A stretch of 64,000 nt of DNA from Eucommia ulmoides (GCA_016647705.1 CM028328.1:50019647-50083646), one strand, 5' to 3'; counted from the stretch's first letter, positions 24,140 through 37,290 are shown. A program made the numbers and translations. Notes: generated by a model from the sequence alone, not told the origin.

Positions 24140-24569
24140 AATGTCAATATTTAATTTTAATTTAAGTAATAAATGGTATATTTGACAAACAAAGAAGGTT
24201 CATAGAAGAATCTTGGCAGAACAAGGGAAGATTTATAGAACCAACATTTTAAAATCAACATTCTGTTTTCAATGTTTAATTTTTCAGCTTTATCAACACA
24301 CCTATGTTCTTGGATGATTTGGAACTTTATGCAGATGGACAATCTTTAACTTATGGCATGATACTTAACATGAAAGGAAGGGAAGAGAATAGGCACTGGA
24401 AGAGATTTGGGAGTGATTCCATATTGGTTCCAGAATTAAAATTAGGAGTGTACATTCTTCTACTAAAGATCGATGGTTATTTTGGGAAACTGAGCTTTCG
24501 GTTCCCTTGGTATTTTAGTAGATAAACTTAAACATTGAGATTAAAGGAAGTGAATTGGCTTTAGGATAT
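24140..24569. other. Unassigned spacer
   Basis: A short open stretch (24304-24525, +) translates to 73 residues with no motif I recognise. There is no other evidence for a gene here. Confidence 0.5.
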
Positions 24570-27199
24570 TGTTGGCCCAGAGATTGACCCAAGAAGGGGG
24601 GAGTGAATTGGGTATTTAAAAACTTTTCTTTTCAACTACAGAATCTGTCTACTAAAATCTCAATTGAAATTTGATAGTTCTTATGATTGTGTGTACAACG
24701 GAATAATCAATCAAACCAAAATAACCATTGTAAAGAGTAAGGGATAGAGATAAACAAATCAAAAGACACGAGATTTATAGTAGATCGGAAAAATACTTTG
24801 CCTAGTCTACTCCTTCGCGCTCCCAACGGAGAGTTCTAATAAACTAATCCTTAATCTTGTTACAGGTGAAAATTAAACCATTTACAGTCTTCTTACGGAT
24901 GAAGATTAAACCTTTTACAATATTCTTACGGGTAAAGATCAAACTGTTTACAATCTTCTTTCTAGCGAGATCGATCCATCACAACCAAAGACGTCTTATT
25001 TGGTCTTCTTCAACTTCTTCACAAGTTGATCTTTGATGTGGTGTTCCTTGAGGATCTTTTTGCTTGGATGTTTCTATAAAGTACAATCTCTCAATGCAAC
25101 ATTCAGAATGGTTTTGTAATCTAATTTACAAAAATCGACCTTGGAGTTCTAAACACTCTCTACAAAGATTACAATATTTTGACTCACTAGTGTTTAGTGC
25201 TTTTCAGAAATATCACTCAATAAAAGATCTTTGAATATAATCCTTTGTAATTACTTGTGTGTGATCTTACTTATCCCAACTGTTTGACCTTCATTTATAT
25301 AGCCAAATATGGTATAATATCAACCAAGAATGAAGCTGAATGTCCTCATAACTGTTGCGTCTTGTCCCTTAGATCATTATGGCAAAGAGGCTCCTTAGAA
25401 CTAGGTCTTCTTAGTAAATTTCTAAATCTGCTGCAACTTTTTTCCTTAGAAAATTGATCATATCTTCCAAATATTTTAAGTAGGACCCATATTCCTTTAT
25501 GGTTTTAAATTCCTTTGACTAAGCTTTCCAACTATATATGGTGCATCTGATTTCAACAAGATTTGAGAGAGATATGTTATTTTGAATAGACAAAGGTTCA
25601 ACTCAGATTTTTTACTGGTAGCTACTGGTTGTTTGAATTAATGAGAATTTTGACCAGATATTTCAATCTCAAAATGTGCATATCAAGAACATATATAAAG
25701 AGTATTTAATTATCATTCAAATGGCTCAAGAATCAACTCATTTAGACATAAAATGAGTGAGATATGCTCATTTAAGTAAACAAAGGTACATACAAGATTT
25801 TTAACAAAAATCAACTGTTGTTTTCTCAGAAAACGTTCAGATTTGAAAACCCAAAAATATTTTACCGATATGAAATTAATATAGTGTGAAATATATTTGA
25901 ATTAGCTTTCCAACCATATAAGATTCATTAATTTTGGACAAGTATTGAGAGAGTTATACCATTTTAAATACACAAGAGTTAAGATCCACATTTTCTGGTG
26001 GTAATTTGAATAAAGAGTATAAAACCATTATAATGATCATAAATACAACCTAAGATTTGTCTAAAGTCTAGACAACAAGTAGGTGGAGTAATAAATATCA
26101 TATATTGGAAATATTTAGCTCCATGTCATTAATGAGAATTATTATAAAAGTCAAATAAGGTTGCTAAAGCAAGATTTGTTTATACTCTCATGGAATCTTG
26201 TATATATGTATAATGTATATACAAATTTCGTGTATGTAATTTAAATACCATGTATATAAAGTATATTATACATATATATCATCACATATATCATTTTCAT
26301 GAGATATAATAGAATTAAATATATGGTGTAGTAGATTTCATGCAAAAACATGATTTTTCATACAATATAGTAAAAATGTCAATTAATCATCCATCTAATG
26401 TTATCAACTTGATTACATATATCATGAATATATCTTAATCAAGCATATAATAATATATTATGAGCAATGACAATAAGATTAGTCATGTAAAACCAAATTT
26501 TTTCATTTTAAGAATATTGATAAAAATATTAAAATTTCATATATGCATGTATTGATCAAACCAATCATATATATCATGATATAAACTCATATTGAACATG
26601 TTGAACATATTATATCATGATATAAACATATATAGAGCTTTTTTTTAGCATGCTTGATCAAGTAGAGCATGCAATGTATCTTATGATCACACGTTTTCTT
26701 AATTTAAGCGTATTGTGACCAATATGTGATTTTTCCAAATAATCAGGTGTTGAACAATCCAATCACATGTATCATGATATAATAAAATAATAAATATATT
26801 CAAATCATAATATCATGAATGTATGCACTCTCGCAGTGTGTATGTGCATTCTAACGAGTCAAAGTATATAATTTCTTCAAGAGTAACATCCTATAAACTT
26901 AATTTTACATAAGTCTTATGCTCTTAATATCAAGATTATACCTATATTTCACACTTCAAATTTCGTAGTGGTTAGCATACATAAAGAATAATTGAATCTT
27001 AATACTTGCACTTAAGATATCACTTTGATTAGTACACTCAAGGTATGATTCAATAAAATACATTGGAACATATAATTTGTATCTAATAATATCAATGTGA
27101 CATTCTCATCATATCACTAATATTGACGTCATCAAAACATATATTATGACATCATCAAAACACATAATTTGACATCATTAAAACACACATATATCAACA
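24570..27199 (-). mobile_element. Solo LTR of a SIRE-like copia element (2.63 kb, inverted)
   Basis: Read on the minus strand it begins TGTTGATATATGTGTGTTTT and ends GGGCCAACA, with the CCCAATTCACTCCCCCCTT stretch typical of this LTR type just before the end. Flanks are GATAT (24565-24569) and AATAT (27200-27204), a 5-bp duplication with one difference. No PBS, purine tract or coding sequence adjoins either side. A 33-bp motif is repeated three times at 24860-24958 (TTACRGRTGAAGATTAAACC type). Confidence 0.7.
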
Positions 27200-27204
27200 A
27201 ATAT

Positions 27205-29637
27205 GGTGATACTACTAGAGTAAAAAAAGACCCAATTGTAGGTTGCAGAAGTGGACCGCACTATAGGAAAAGCATAACATCATTTTAAAGTTGTTGTTCA
27301 GGTAAATATTGGTCCAATTCATTGCATATATATATAGTAGAATAGAGAGTACAATAGTGAATGCAACCGAATCACTAGGTTTGATAAAGAGGTTTTCGAG
27401 ATCCTTTCGATGACTTATGCTGTGTTGAAGGGATATCTATTCTATATAATAGAATCTGATCGATTGTGTAACTTCGTGGCGGAAAAATTAGATTATTCGA
27501 GGGAGCTAGAGTGGGTAAAACTCTTAATAGAAATTACATTTATTAGAAACTCAAGTTGTATTATTGTAACGTGGGTAATAGGTGAGCCTTTGAATCAATC
27601 CTCCCAGCTTGGTTGAAGGTTCCATGCAAGAATTAAACCGAACAATAAAAAATTACAAGGTTTTAGACAATTTTGTTCTCTTTATACGATTGCAAAGTAT
27701 ATGAACTTAAGAGAAAGAGAAATACGGGTTTGATCTGATAGCGCAATTGAGACAAGGATAGGTTCTCTGCCTCTACGGGGATGGGCCGACAAAAGTTTTT
27801 AGAATTCAAACGAAGGTTACGACGAGATTAGTCATTTATCATTACGATAGGTGTCAAGTAGAAGTGAATTGATGTATGCATCTGAGGCATCCTATCAGAC
27901 CGTTAGACTTAAACCTTATTCCTATATGACTTGATCCATCTCTGGTATGAAATGAGCTACTTCAAATTGCTGTAACTTCTAGTTTGATCAGGGAAACCAC
28001 AAAAAATGAATCTGCTAATGACACCTGATAGAATATTGTTACCAAAAAGTTGAGATCCAGAAAGAGGTTCATGAATACCATCATTATCTTTTCATTGAAA
28101 TTGTTCGTTTGGAAATTTTCTGAAAAGCTAATCATAGGTTCTTCTCTCCATCAGAATAATAGGTCCGTTACGCTTATTACTAAACTTGTTGAAGAGCCTA
28201 AGTATGAGCGTCTCGTATTGGGTTGTACTATTAAACCTAAATTTTGATTATCTGCAAACTACGGTGGAGCGATTATTTTCGCTAGCTACTGATAAGAAAC
28301 GTTCCATTCCTTGTCTGACACATGAGTTTTTTTTTTCGAGTGGTCGCCAGGGGTTTGGAACCGATGCTAGTAAAAAATGTCATTCCACTTGGTTAGTGGG
28401 GACAGACGAGCAAGATCTCATCTTTATATTCAACCTTACATAGCTGGAGTTGAGCCCGACAGAGGATGATTGAAAAAGCTACCAAAGCCACAGAATGAAG
28501 CAGACTACCGTAGAAATTGAAAAACCGATCAACACCTTGCTTTCCGTGGCATTCTTGTAGGTATTTAGGTAGATGGAGATCTACTTCCCATCTTGTCGAG
28601 CATAATTTCCATTCATAAGAATATCAATTCTTAATAGAAATTAGAGTCTACTAGAAAGTCTATTTGTATTTCATGATGATGATGAAATCATATTCTTTTC
28701 GTTTCAATTTTGATTTTTTTATACTGAGATTGACCGATACGTCTAATTACTAACTGACCAAGTTGATCTAGAGAGAGAATAGACATGTGAGAATGAAATG
28801 CTGCATTGAAAACTTCGTTCCAGGCGCCTCTCAATGACAGTTGTTGTATTGGGAAGTAAAGAGACCAAACTCTCCCTTCTTGTATGAGGGAAGATAAGTG
28901 GTTTGTGGTGGTGAAGGATGCGTTCTCTATCTCTGATTGCTTTCCATGTAAAAAATTGCTAGATGACTTAAATTTAACAACACGATCATCTGAAGGGTTA
29001 CCTAGTTTGTTGCATCACTCATATATTCTCATCCTATGGCATGTGGAGACTGGGCTTTGATATGTTGTGGTTAAAAAACTTCATTTCCAAGAGTAGGATC
29101 AATTTCTAGAGGAAGAGGAGAGTTGTTAGCAGAAGCAAAGATTCAGGACAAAAGCAGAGGAGAAATGTTGCAAGGAGAAGTAGCAATGTTATCGCAGCAG
29201 CCTTGAAGTCTTCCTTGCGATGGAAGCACAAAATGCTAGTCCTCTTGTGTAAGGCTAGCAGAAATGTATAAGATATTGAGTGTTTATGGCGTAGAGCTGA
29301 GAATTGGAAAATTCAAAGATGCGTGATGAAGGAGACCAATTAAAAAAATAAAATGAAAACTACTACTACTACTACTACTACTAATAATAATAATAATAAA
29401 ATAATATTGCTCAAATAATTCAATAATCAATTATCAAATATGTCTTTCTATTACAATAAAACCTCATTATATAGGTAAAAAATAATGGTTACTTGACAAA
29501 ATAAGAATAATGGCTACTTAACGGTTACTTTATTGGCTATACATATAATTAGCTACTGTAGGAAAAAAGAATAATGATTTTTCTGCTTTTGCCATACATA
29601 AGTTTGAAGCAGTGGCCTCGATCGATCCCCATCAATG
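27205..29637. other. Unassigned 2.4-kb block between two solo LTRs
   Basis: Composition is less AT-rich than its neighbours, and the text (for example 27400-28650) reads more like organellar or old coding DNA. Two weak open stretches, 27410-27616 and 28050-28247 (+), give proteins without recognised motifs. A TTCTTAATAGAAATTA word recurs near 27509 and 28630. I cannot assign a function; an organelle-derived insertion is a guess. Confidence 0.35.
29358..29402. repeat. (CTA)n(ATA)n microsatellite
   Basis: A run of ACT triplets passing into AAT triplets. Confidence 0.9.
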
Positions 29638-29642
29638 GGTAT

Positions 29643-31812
29643 TGTTGGCCTAGTAGAATACCCAAGAGGGGGGGGGGGGGAATTGGGTAATTAAAAATAT
29701 TATCAGAATATACTTGAATAAATTAAATAATTAATTTTATACCTAAATTAATTATTATCTTTATATCACAGCGGAATTAAAATAAATTTAAGTGCATACC
29801 CAAACAACAAAAAAAAAAAAAAATTTAAAAAAACAGCACACCAGAGATTTATACTGGTTCACCAAGTTACTCTTGGCTAATCCAGTCTCCCGAGCTCTAC
29901 AGAGATCGTACCCACTAAAACCAAGATTCTTTTAAAGATAGGAACCAAACCCGCACACCGATTCTTTTACAGGCTTAGAATCAATCTTTACAATTTTCTT
30001 TTCTTAAGTTAAGGAATAACCTCTACTTTTTACAAATTAAAGAATAACCTAATTCTTTTTAACATAAGACTCAAGAATCACAACCTCACCAAAACACTCC
30101 AAATATCCTTTTACCCGGTAAGGATTGAACCGTTACAAAATCACTCAAAACAAAAACGCAATTCTTATCCAGGAAAAATCACTACTTTAATCTCTTTACA
30201 GAAAGAGACTAAAACCCTGCTACCCTTGATTAAATATCCCTAATGATATTTAATCCGTCACAACTTACCAATACAAAAATTGATAAGTAAATCTTACTCG
30301 AAACTTCTACCACCCCAGATAAATAAAAACTCAATCAATATCCCAACTAGTGATAGAAATATGTGAGATGTAGAAATATGATTTTAATAAGATATGGGTA
30401 GTAAATTGGAGCACATAATCAGATTCAAAAAATTATTTGAAAAAATATTTTCTTCAAAAATCAAAAGCAATTTCTAAGATCAATTTTCAAATATAAAATA
30501 ATAAATAAGCAATAATCAAAATGGAAATATCTCACTCGGAATCCATAGTATTAATGATTAGAATAATGTAACTTCAATTCTGGTATCAACAAAAATTGAT
30601 CGCAGTTGATTATTAGAATCACTCTTAGAACAACTCTCAATGATATAGAATGATAATTCTTATAAAAGTTCTCTCAAAATGATATAAAGTGATTATCTCT
30701 CTTAGAATGATTAGCTTTACTTAGAAAATTCGCAGGTCTATCTAGAAACATATGTAATCAGTCTTCTAACGGCTAGTTTACAAGTGTCATGACAATGAAA
30801 TACTCTTATAGACCCCTTATAATATAAGGAATTCATTTAGGTTCAATTTCACTTAATAATAACTTTTAAAACTCTCAATTAAATCTTCAAAATATTTCTC
30901 AATCAAAATAAATAAGTGTAGAATCTATTTTAATTACCAAATTGAGAAACATTAATATTTAATGAATCATATTGAAAGGATTTAATTAGTATATAAACCA
31001 TATCTTAAATATAGAGAATATCCCTTAAATCTCTCTCAAATCCTAATAAAAAATGACTATTTTTGGATTTAAAATCGGATCAAATAATATCCTGAACCAG
31101 CACATTCAGTTGACTGCCTAGTCGACTGCCCAACGCTGCTTGCAGCCAAACCATCGCCGCAGCAAGCGTAGGTCGATCGCTCGATCGACTCGCATATTCA
31201 GAGAGTTTGTCATACTTCCACCGGTCGACCGCTCGGTCGACTCGCAGATTCAGAGAGTTCAGATATTTTTATAGGTCGACCGATCGGTCGACTCTTCAAT
31301 TTAGGATGTTTCATCTTCCTTCTCCGGTCGACTCCTCAGTCGACTGCCTCCTTCTGAATCACTTTCTCTGATCTCGTTTTTAACCTACTTTCTTTTTTGA
31401 TTTCGCCCCTCTATTCATTTTTATATTTAAATAAGCTCCACTAATATTCTTATATTCCCTTTTAGTCATTCAATTTTTATTTTTTTTTAATTCACATAGG
31501 AGCAAATAAATATACTTAACAAAAACACACATAAAAGATAAGATTCATTTTGTGCTATGTATGTGTTCTTAAATGAGATATTAAGATTTAATATTTACCT
31601 GGGTTGTTTTCCCTAATTTATTCAAACTCTTAATACTTCTTTATCATCTTGATATATTCATTAAGCATCCATTCCGTTTGACATCTTCATTTAGCATCCA
31701 TTCCGTTTGATATCTTCATTACAGGAACTTTAAATCACTGAAACACTTGATCAAATATTAGTTCCACCAAAACATCAACACTTAATTGTTCATTAAAATC
31801 TTGAGATTAACA
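29643..31812 (-). mobile_element. Solo LTR of the SIRE-like copia family at 46806 (2.17 kb, inverted)
   Basis: The minus strand begins TGTTAATCTCAAGATTTTAA and ends GGGGG...GGCCAACA. It matches the LTR at 46806-48962 in order and length (2157 bp there). A perfect 5-bp target duplication GGTAT lies at 29638-29642 and 31813-31817, and neither side has a PBS or internal region. This is the classic product of LTR-LTR recombination. A 12-base G run (29671-29682) and clustered GGTCGAC palindromes (31150-31350) lie inside. Confidence 0.85.
31150..31350. repeat. Cluster of TCGAC/GGTCGACC palindromic words in the LTR
   Basis: At least eight TCGAC-containing words, including GGTCGACCGCTCGGTCGACT and GGTCGACCGATCGGTCGACT, are separated by a repeated CAGATTCAGAGAGTT spacer. 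The homologous part of the LTR at 47260-47470 has a diverged version of the same cluster. Confidence 0.8.
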
Positions 31813-31817
31813 GGTAT

Positions 31818-33246
31818 GCACTCAAAAATTGATACAAGAGTTGCCTTGCTAAATTTTTAACAGTTAAGGGGCTGAATGGATAAAATTGAACTTGAATAGC
31901 TTATTTGGAACAAGTGACAAAATATAGTAGTGTCTGTTGTAGTTTGGTTATAATTCATTTTTGTATTTATACCGCCTATAAATAAGTTCACTCTCAATCT
32001 TGTACAAAAGTCTATATATGAATTGAATTGTATTATTCTTGACATCAATGGAACTCTTTATCCTACCTAAGTCGTGTTATTATGATCAGTTTTCGCTACT
32101 TCTACCCCTTCTGTCTTCTCTACTTTACTCCTATCATCCATCATGGAAGTAACAAATTAGAAAGGGGGCTTCTGTGTTATTATTTAGGGCGCTTACCAAG
32201 CAATCCAAAAAAGATATCAAAACTACCAATTAAATCCGTAACTTTTTCTGTAAACCGAGCATTCCTTATAATATTTTCGTGACTAAAATGCCCCTATTTA
32301 ATGCACCACTTCATAACATCATGTAATCAACTCCCCCTGATGCAGAACTAATTTAGGTAACATGGGATCATAAAAGGTGGAACAAAAATGCTTGTTTTAA
32401 TTTGAATCTGAACGTAAAACACCAAATTTTTTACACATCAATTATGTGCGAATAATTCTCTTTAAAATGAGATATCAATCAAATTTTTTGGAACTGTTTA
32501 TCATAATAAGTATGAATGTTACATGTAACATTTATTTATTATTTAGACCATGTAACATGTACTTACGGTTGTCTCTATTTAAAATGTAGCATGTTGAATG
32601 TAACATTTGAACAAATAGTTGAATCATATTTAATGTAAATGTTACATGTAACATCTTATAGTTCTTGTGATACCAATGTTGAATGTAACATTCGGCATTT
32701 GATATTAATTTTTTTTTTTTGGAGTTATAAATTGGCATACATGTGGATATTATATATAACATTAACTGTGATGTTATTCTGTAGATCACGTAATTGTTGA
32801 ATATAATTTCCAATATAATAGAAAAATAAAAAAATCTGGAAGTACCATGTTGAATGTAACATGAATATGAAAATTGAAACTAATGAAAAAAAATAGTGAA
32901 TTTGATATTGTTTTGAAGATTTTATTTAGATTAATCTGAATATATAATTAGATTGTGAAAAAAATATGTACAGAAATAATTATTTTAGTTTTAATAAAAT
33001 GATTGTTAAATATGAAAACTCTCGATCCCTATTATCTTACAAGAAAAACAAATAAAATGATTCTATTGAATATGAAAACTCTCAATTCCCATAGATCTAG
33101 TAAGGGCAAATATGTCAATGAAAAATATGTGGATTTAAATTTGGAAAATCCACCGTGCATGTAAAATGTGTTATAGGAGCTCTTGATTTATTATTAAATC
33201 AATGGAATTAGTCAGTAATTTGGTGTTTAATTTAGGTATTCCTAGT
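31818..33246. repeat. Spacer with palindromic ATGTTACATGTAACAT motifs
   Basis: The perfect 16-bp palindrome ATGTTACATGTAACAT occurs at 32516-32531 and 32639-32654. Imperfect forms (ATGTTGAATGTAACAT) lie near 32591, 32677 and 32849. An LTR-like stretch (GCCTATAAATAAGTTCACTC, near 31975) resembles the words near 1-130 and 33250-33390. No gene is seen. Confidence 0.6.
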
Positions 33247-35337
33247 AATTTTTCCTATTATTTATGTTGGTTGTGTATTGCCCATAAATAAGTCTACTAT
33301 CCTGAATCGATTTGTCTTGCGTTTAGATATGTATTACCCATTAATAAGTCGACTATCAACCTCGTAAAGTGTTGCACCGTGTTGTTCATGACATTAGTGG
33401 ATTATTATCCTTCGTAACTCCTGGTACTGAGCCCAGTTTTTCCCTATAATCCATAATCCACTACCTTTTTTTTTTTTTCACAGCAATGCCAAACATTGTT
33501 TATTCTTCTTGTGAAAAGTTAGAACTTGGAACCCTTCTTGTTCTCCGTTCGTTGCTTCAAAATTATGTAAAAATTTGTTTGACTCTTACAATGGCATTCT
33601 GTGAAAACCTCAAAATCCTTCTCAAAACGAGTTCATATTTCATCCATACCGATCATTATTTCATGTTACCGTTTTGTTCTTGTGAATGAAACATCATTGT
33701 TTGCATATTAATTATGAAAGAATGGTGATTTCCTATCCGGGAAAATTTTTCCTCCATGATTCACTCGAAACTGTTCTTTGTTAGCTGGTTATTGTGGCAA
33801 AATTTCTTCCTGTGTTTTATTAGCTTCATTCAAGTCAAAGGGTGATCTATTCTCGTTGCTACTTTTCTTTTCAATAGTAAGTGTGAACAAGGAGAGGCAA
33901 CTATTGGTTGTACTCGGTGTTGATTATAATTTTATAGGATTATGTTGGGAACAAGCGGTTGGAGCTATCTGGCCAATTATTATTCCTACTTTTTGAGGTA
34001 ACTATTTTTTTAATATATTCGGACCCAAAAGCCTACTTTTGATTTATTTCTTTGTGGATGTATCTTAGACTGGTAAGTTTTTGTAGGATTTGTTGAAGAA
34101 CGAATGACGAGGCCAAGAAGACGGCTGATCTGAAATTAGCAAAGCCAAGTAGGTCTTTCAGGTTTGACATTTCTCAAGTAAGTTCTCGACACATAACTAT
34201 CTTGCTTGAATAAGACTACTATGAAATCCATTACGAAGTGCATGCATTTCTACATCACACTGAAGTTCTCAGAGAAAAAACCTCCATCATCATATCTCCT
34301 TGATTTGTCCTTGCCTTTTGTCTCTCTCCCCTTTTCACATCTGGAAGCTTACATGTATATTTTGGGTTTCATTCTGTATTTTAACTTTACTTGTAAGCTT
34401 CATATTTCCAGTCAATAGGGAAAGATATCATAACTAAAGGCTTAGGAAGATCACTTTCTACTGGCAACTGGGATGTGAAACGTTTCAGAATGCACCGTAA
34501 GGGCATGAGACAGGTATATTCTGCTTTACAACTTCGTTTTCGTTGACATAGAATAGATGCCCCCCACCCATGTAAGAAATAACACAGTATAACTTACAGA
34601 AATTTCGTCTTGTAGGCTGTAGAGAGACTATCATATATCGCAACCTTGGGCTACATGAAAAGGACCTTACCACATTTTGAGAAATGAAGGAAAGTTAGTG
34701 AACCAAGAGCGTTGCAGCCTAGCCAGGTGAGGGATAATAAAGCTAAGTAGTTTATAGCTTGTTTGAATTTGATTCCTTCAGGTTTTGAATGTGCAACTTC
34801 TCTCTATGTTTTGATTTTGTACGTGTGCACTTGCTGCTCAACTTCTATTGCAGTGGGGCATGCTTTGTTCCTGCGACACTCCAGAAGGTGAAGCTTGTGG
34901 ACTGGTGAAAAATTTGGCCCTTATGACTCACGTTACAACTGATGAAGAGGAGGGCCGTATTTTTTTTTCTTTTTCCTATTAAATCATTTTTATGATCATT
35001 ATGTACTAGGGGCGTGTCTTTTAAGATGGAAGAACCAGTGGGTAGTAAACCATCTCGTGAAACTAGGAGAGTCCTCTAAATGTACGCCTTGTTTTGCGAT
35101 GTTTCAGTATAACATATATATCGAGTGGTTTGGTAGGACTAGATGTGCTATTTGTCTGGACAGAGTGGAGTTGGAGTTACCACGTGTTAAGCTGTGGCTG
35201 ACGAAGAGCTTTGTGGTAGAACCACCTTTCAGTGCAAAGAAATTACAAAGTTTTGTTCTATTTATTGCTAGTAGAAACTATTGTATGATCTAAGATATGG
35301 GTTTTGCTTCAGTTAAATCTATAATAATTCTTGTACT
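33247..35337 (+). pseudogene. NRPC2 segmental duplicate (five exons with introns), disabled
   Basis: Collinear with 1-2152 at high identity, introns included, so it is a DNA-level duplication and not a retrocopy. Exon equivalents: 33938-33997, 34087 onward, 34412-34513, about 34619-34726 and 34855 onward. Lesions: a 2-bp loss in the second exon creates a shift and an immediate TGA (the parent reads LFKTMNDE there); TGA at 34685-34687 replaces a Ser codon in the FEKSRK segment; and about 15 bp are lost across the end of the fifth exon, removing its splice donor. No further NRPC2 exons follow. The copy passes straight into the 35338 tandem array. Confidence 0.93.
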
Positions 35338-35784
35338 TCAAAATGACTACCGATATAAATCGGGTGAGCAAATTAGGTTCGAGAGAATTTATTGGGCCGA
35401 GCTGAAGTATTTTTTGTGGTGTAAACATGTTTGCTTAACAAACAAACACCCTAAAAACTAAAAAGTAAAAGGCAAAACAATTTAAGAAATATATAAATCG
35501 CATTAACAAATAATAACAATAATAACATCCAGCTGCTCAAGCAATTCCCCCATTCGTCGACCTCCCCTTTTCAGAAATACCTCTTGTTCGTAAACTTACA
35601 GAGGGAGCCAGGGTGAAGCGCTGTTGTGGAGAGAGAGCACCGAGCAAAGAGACTTATCGGAGCAGTGAGAGGGAGCAAAGAGGTAGGAGCACCGACTCAG
35701 TTTCTTCTTCCATATATAAATGGCTGTTGTTGAGATTGAACCGACACGAGAGAAGCGGCAAAGTAAAATAAATAGCTGTTTATC

Positions 35785-35993
35785 ATGGTGGTTAAAACAA
35801 ACTCAACCATGCCTGAAAATAAACAATATGGGTAGGCGCATCTTCTTTCAGACTATAGTGTTTTTTTTTATGTGTATTTGTACATTTATCTATTGTTTTT
35901 AGGACTTTTAAGTTAGAATTTGACAAGTAATTCGTCGTTGCTCCGGTGATATTTGCCGTCGACAAATTTCAACTTATTCCTGAATTCTTAAAC
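35785..35993 (+). pseudogene. NRPC2 exons 1-2, array copy 1
   Basis: Exon 1 is 35785-35831 (donor GTAGGC) and exon 2 is 35903-35993 (donor GTAAAT). The phases agree (2 nt carried over). In exon 2 the CAG of DKQF is TAA, a premature stop. Confidence 0.7.
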
Positions 35994-37047
35994 GTAAATA
36001 TATGTTTTTATTTGTATAAGTACAATGTAAACCAATGTATAAAGGAATTGATTTTGTTATTTTTAGTTCCGTACCTTCTTTTGTCTCAGTTGCTGTAGAA
36101 AGTAAAAGGAACGAAGCTACCAAATTTTCTTGAGTTGAGTCACGAACTAGGTAGCCTTCTTTAAGACGTTTCACGATTCTGCCTAAAATTGTGTAAGTAG
36201 TATAACAGCCCCGTCGTCCCCAGAATATAGCAGCCGAAAATTATCCTCTGTCTAAGACCTCCTCTGCACGGAAGAATACCTAAAAACCAAACACCCTAAC
36301 ACATTGCTTGAAAAGCTAAACAATGTTTTTAAAAGTAAACTAGAGAAAGAGATCATTTTTTTTTGGTATGTTGAAAAGTTGAGGTAAACCTCGGTATTTA
36401 GGCCAAATTAGAAATCGGCTAGAAAGTGTCGAGTAGGATTCATGGAGAGATACGTGGGAAACTAGTGAGAAAATCGAGGGATACAGGTGAGAGAATCATG
36501 GTGAAAAATCAAAAAATCGGGTTACAATCAAAACATAATTATTTAATAAAAAAATATTTTTTTATTAAATAAATTTCATCCAAAAAAAATAAGCGTCACC
36601 TCACCTCACCTCACCTCTAAATGACTACAAATATAAATCGGGCAAGTAGATTAGGTTTGAGAGAATTTATTGGGCCGAGCTAAAGTATTTTTTGTGGTGT
36701 AAACATGTCTGCTTAACAAACAAACACCTTAAAAACTAAAAAGTAAAAGGCAAAACAATTTAAGAAAATGTAAATTGAATTAATAATAACCAGGCGCTCA
36801 GGTAATTCCTCCATTTGCCGACCTCCGATTTTTTGGAAATATCTCTTGTTTGTAAAATTATAGAGGGAGCCAGGGAGAAGCGTTGCTATGGAGAGAGAGC
36901 ACTGTGTAGAGAGACATACCGGAGCAGCGAGAGGGAGCAGAGAGGCAGGAGCACCGACTCAGTTTCTTCTTCCATTTTTAAATGGCTGTTGTTGAGATTG
37001 AACTGATACTAAGTGAAGCGATAAAGTAAAATAAATAGTCATTTATC

Positions 37048-37122
37048 ATGGTGGTTAAAGCAGACTCAACCATGCCTGAAAATAAACAATATGGGTAGGC
37101 GTTTCTTCTTTCAAACTATAGT

Positions 37123-37166
<44 letters not shown>

Positions 37167-37290
37167 GTGTATTTGTACATTTATGTTTTTTTTTTTAAGG
37201 ACTTTTAGGTTAGAACTTGACAAGTAGTTCGTTGCTGCTCCGGTGAAATCCGTCGTTGACAAATTTCAGCTTATTCCTGAATTCTAAAAG
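37048..37290 (+). pseudogene. NRPC2 exons 1-2, array copy 2
   Basis: Exon 1 is 37048-37094 and exon 2 is 37200-37290. CAG is replaced by TAG after FDK-like residues, and a second stop (TAA) lies near the exon end. The intron has an expanded T run (about 37129-37163). Confidence 0.7.

Noticed and set aside
28050-28443. Overlapping ORFs of 65 and 85 codons as a host gene
   Set aside because: No start context, motif, splice pattern or homology that I recognise.
31150-31350. Regularly spaced palindromes resembling a CRISPR-like array
   Set aside because: Spacers are unequal and themselves repeated, the setting is a plant LTR, and no cas genes exist.
36055-36180. Block starting AAAGTAAAAGGAACG in each array unit as NRPC2 exon 3
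   Set aside because: Only the first few residues could fit; the expected GLVKQHxDSFNYF segment is absent, so it is treated as intron-like sequence.
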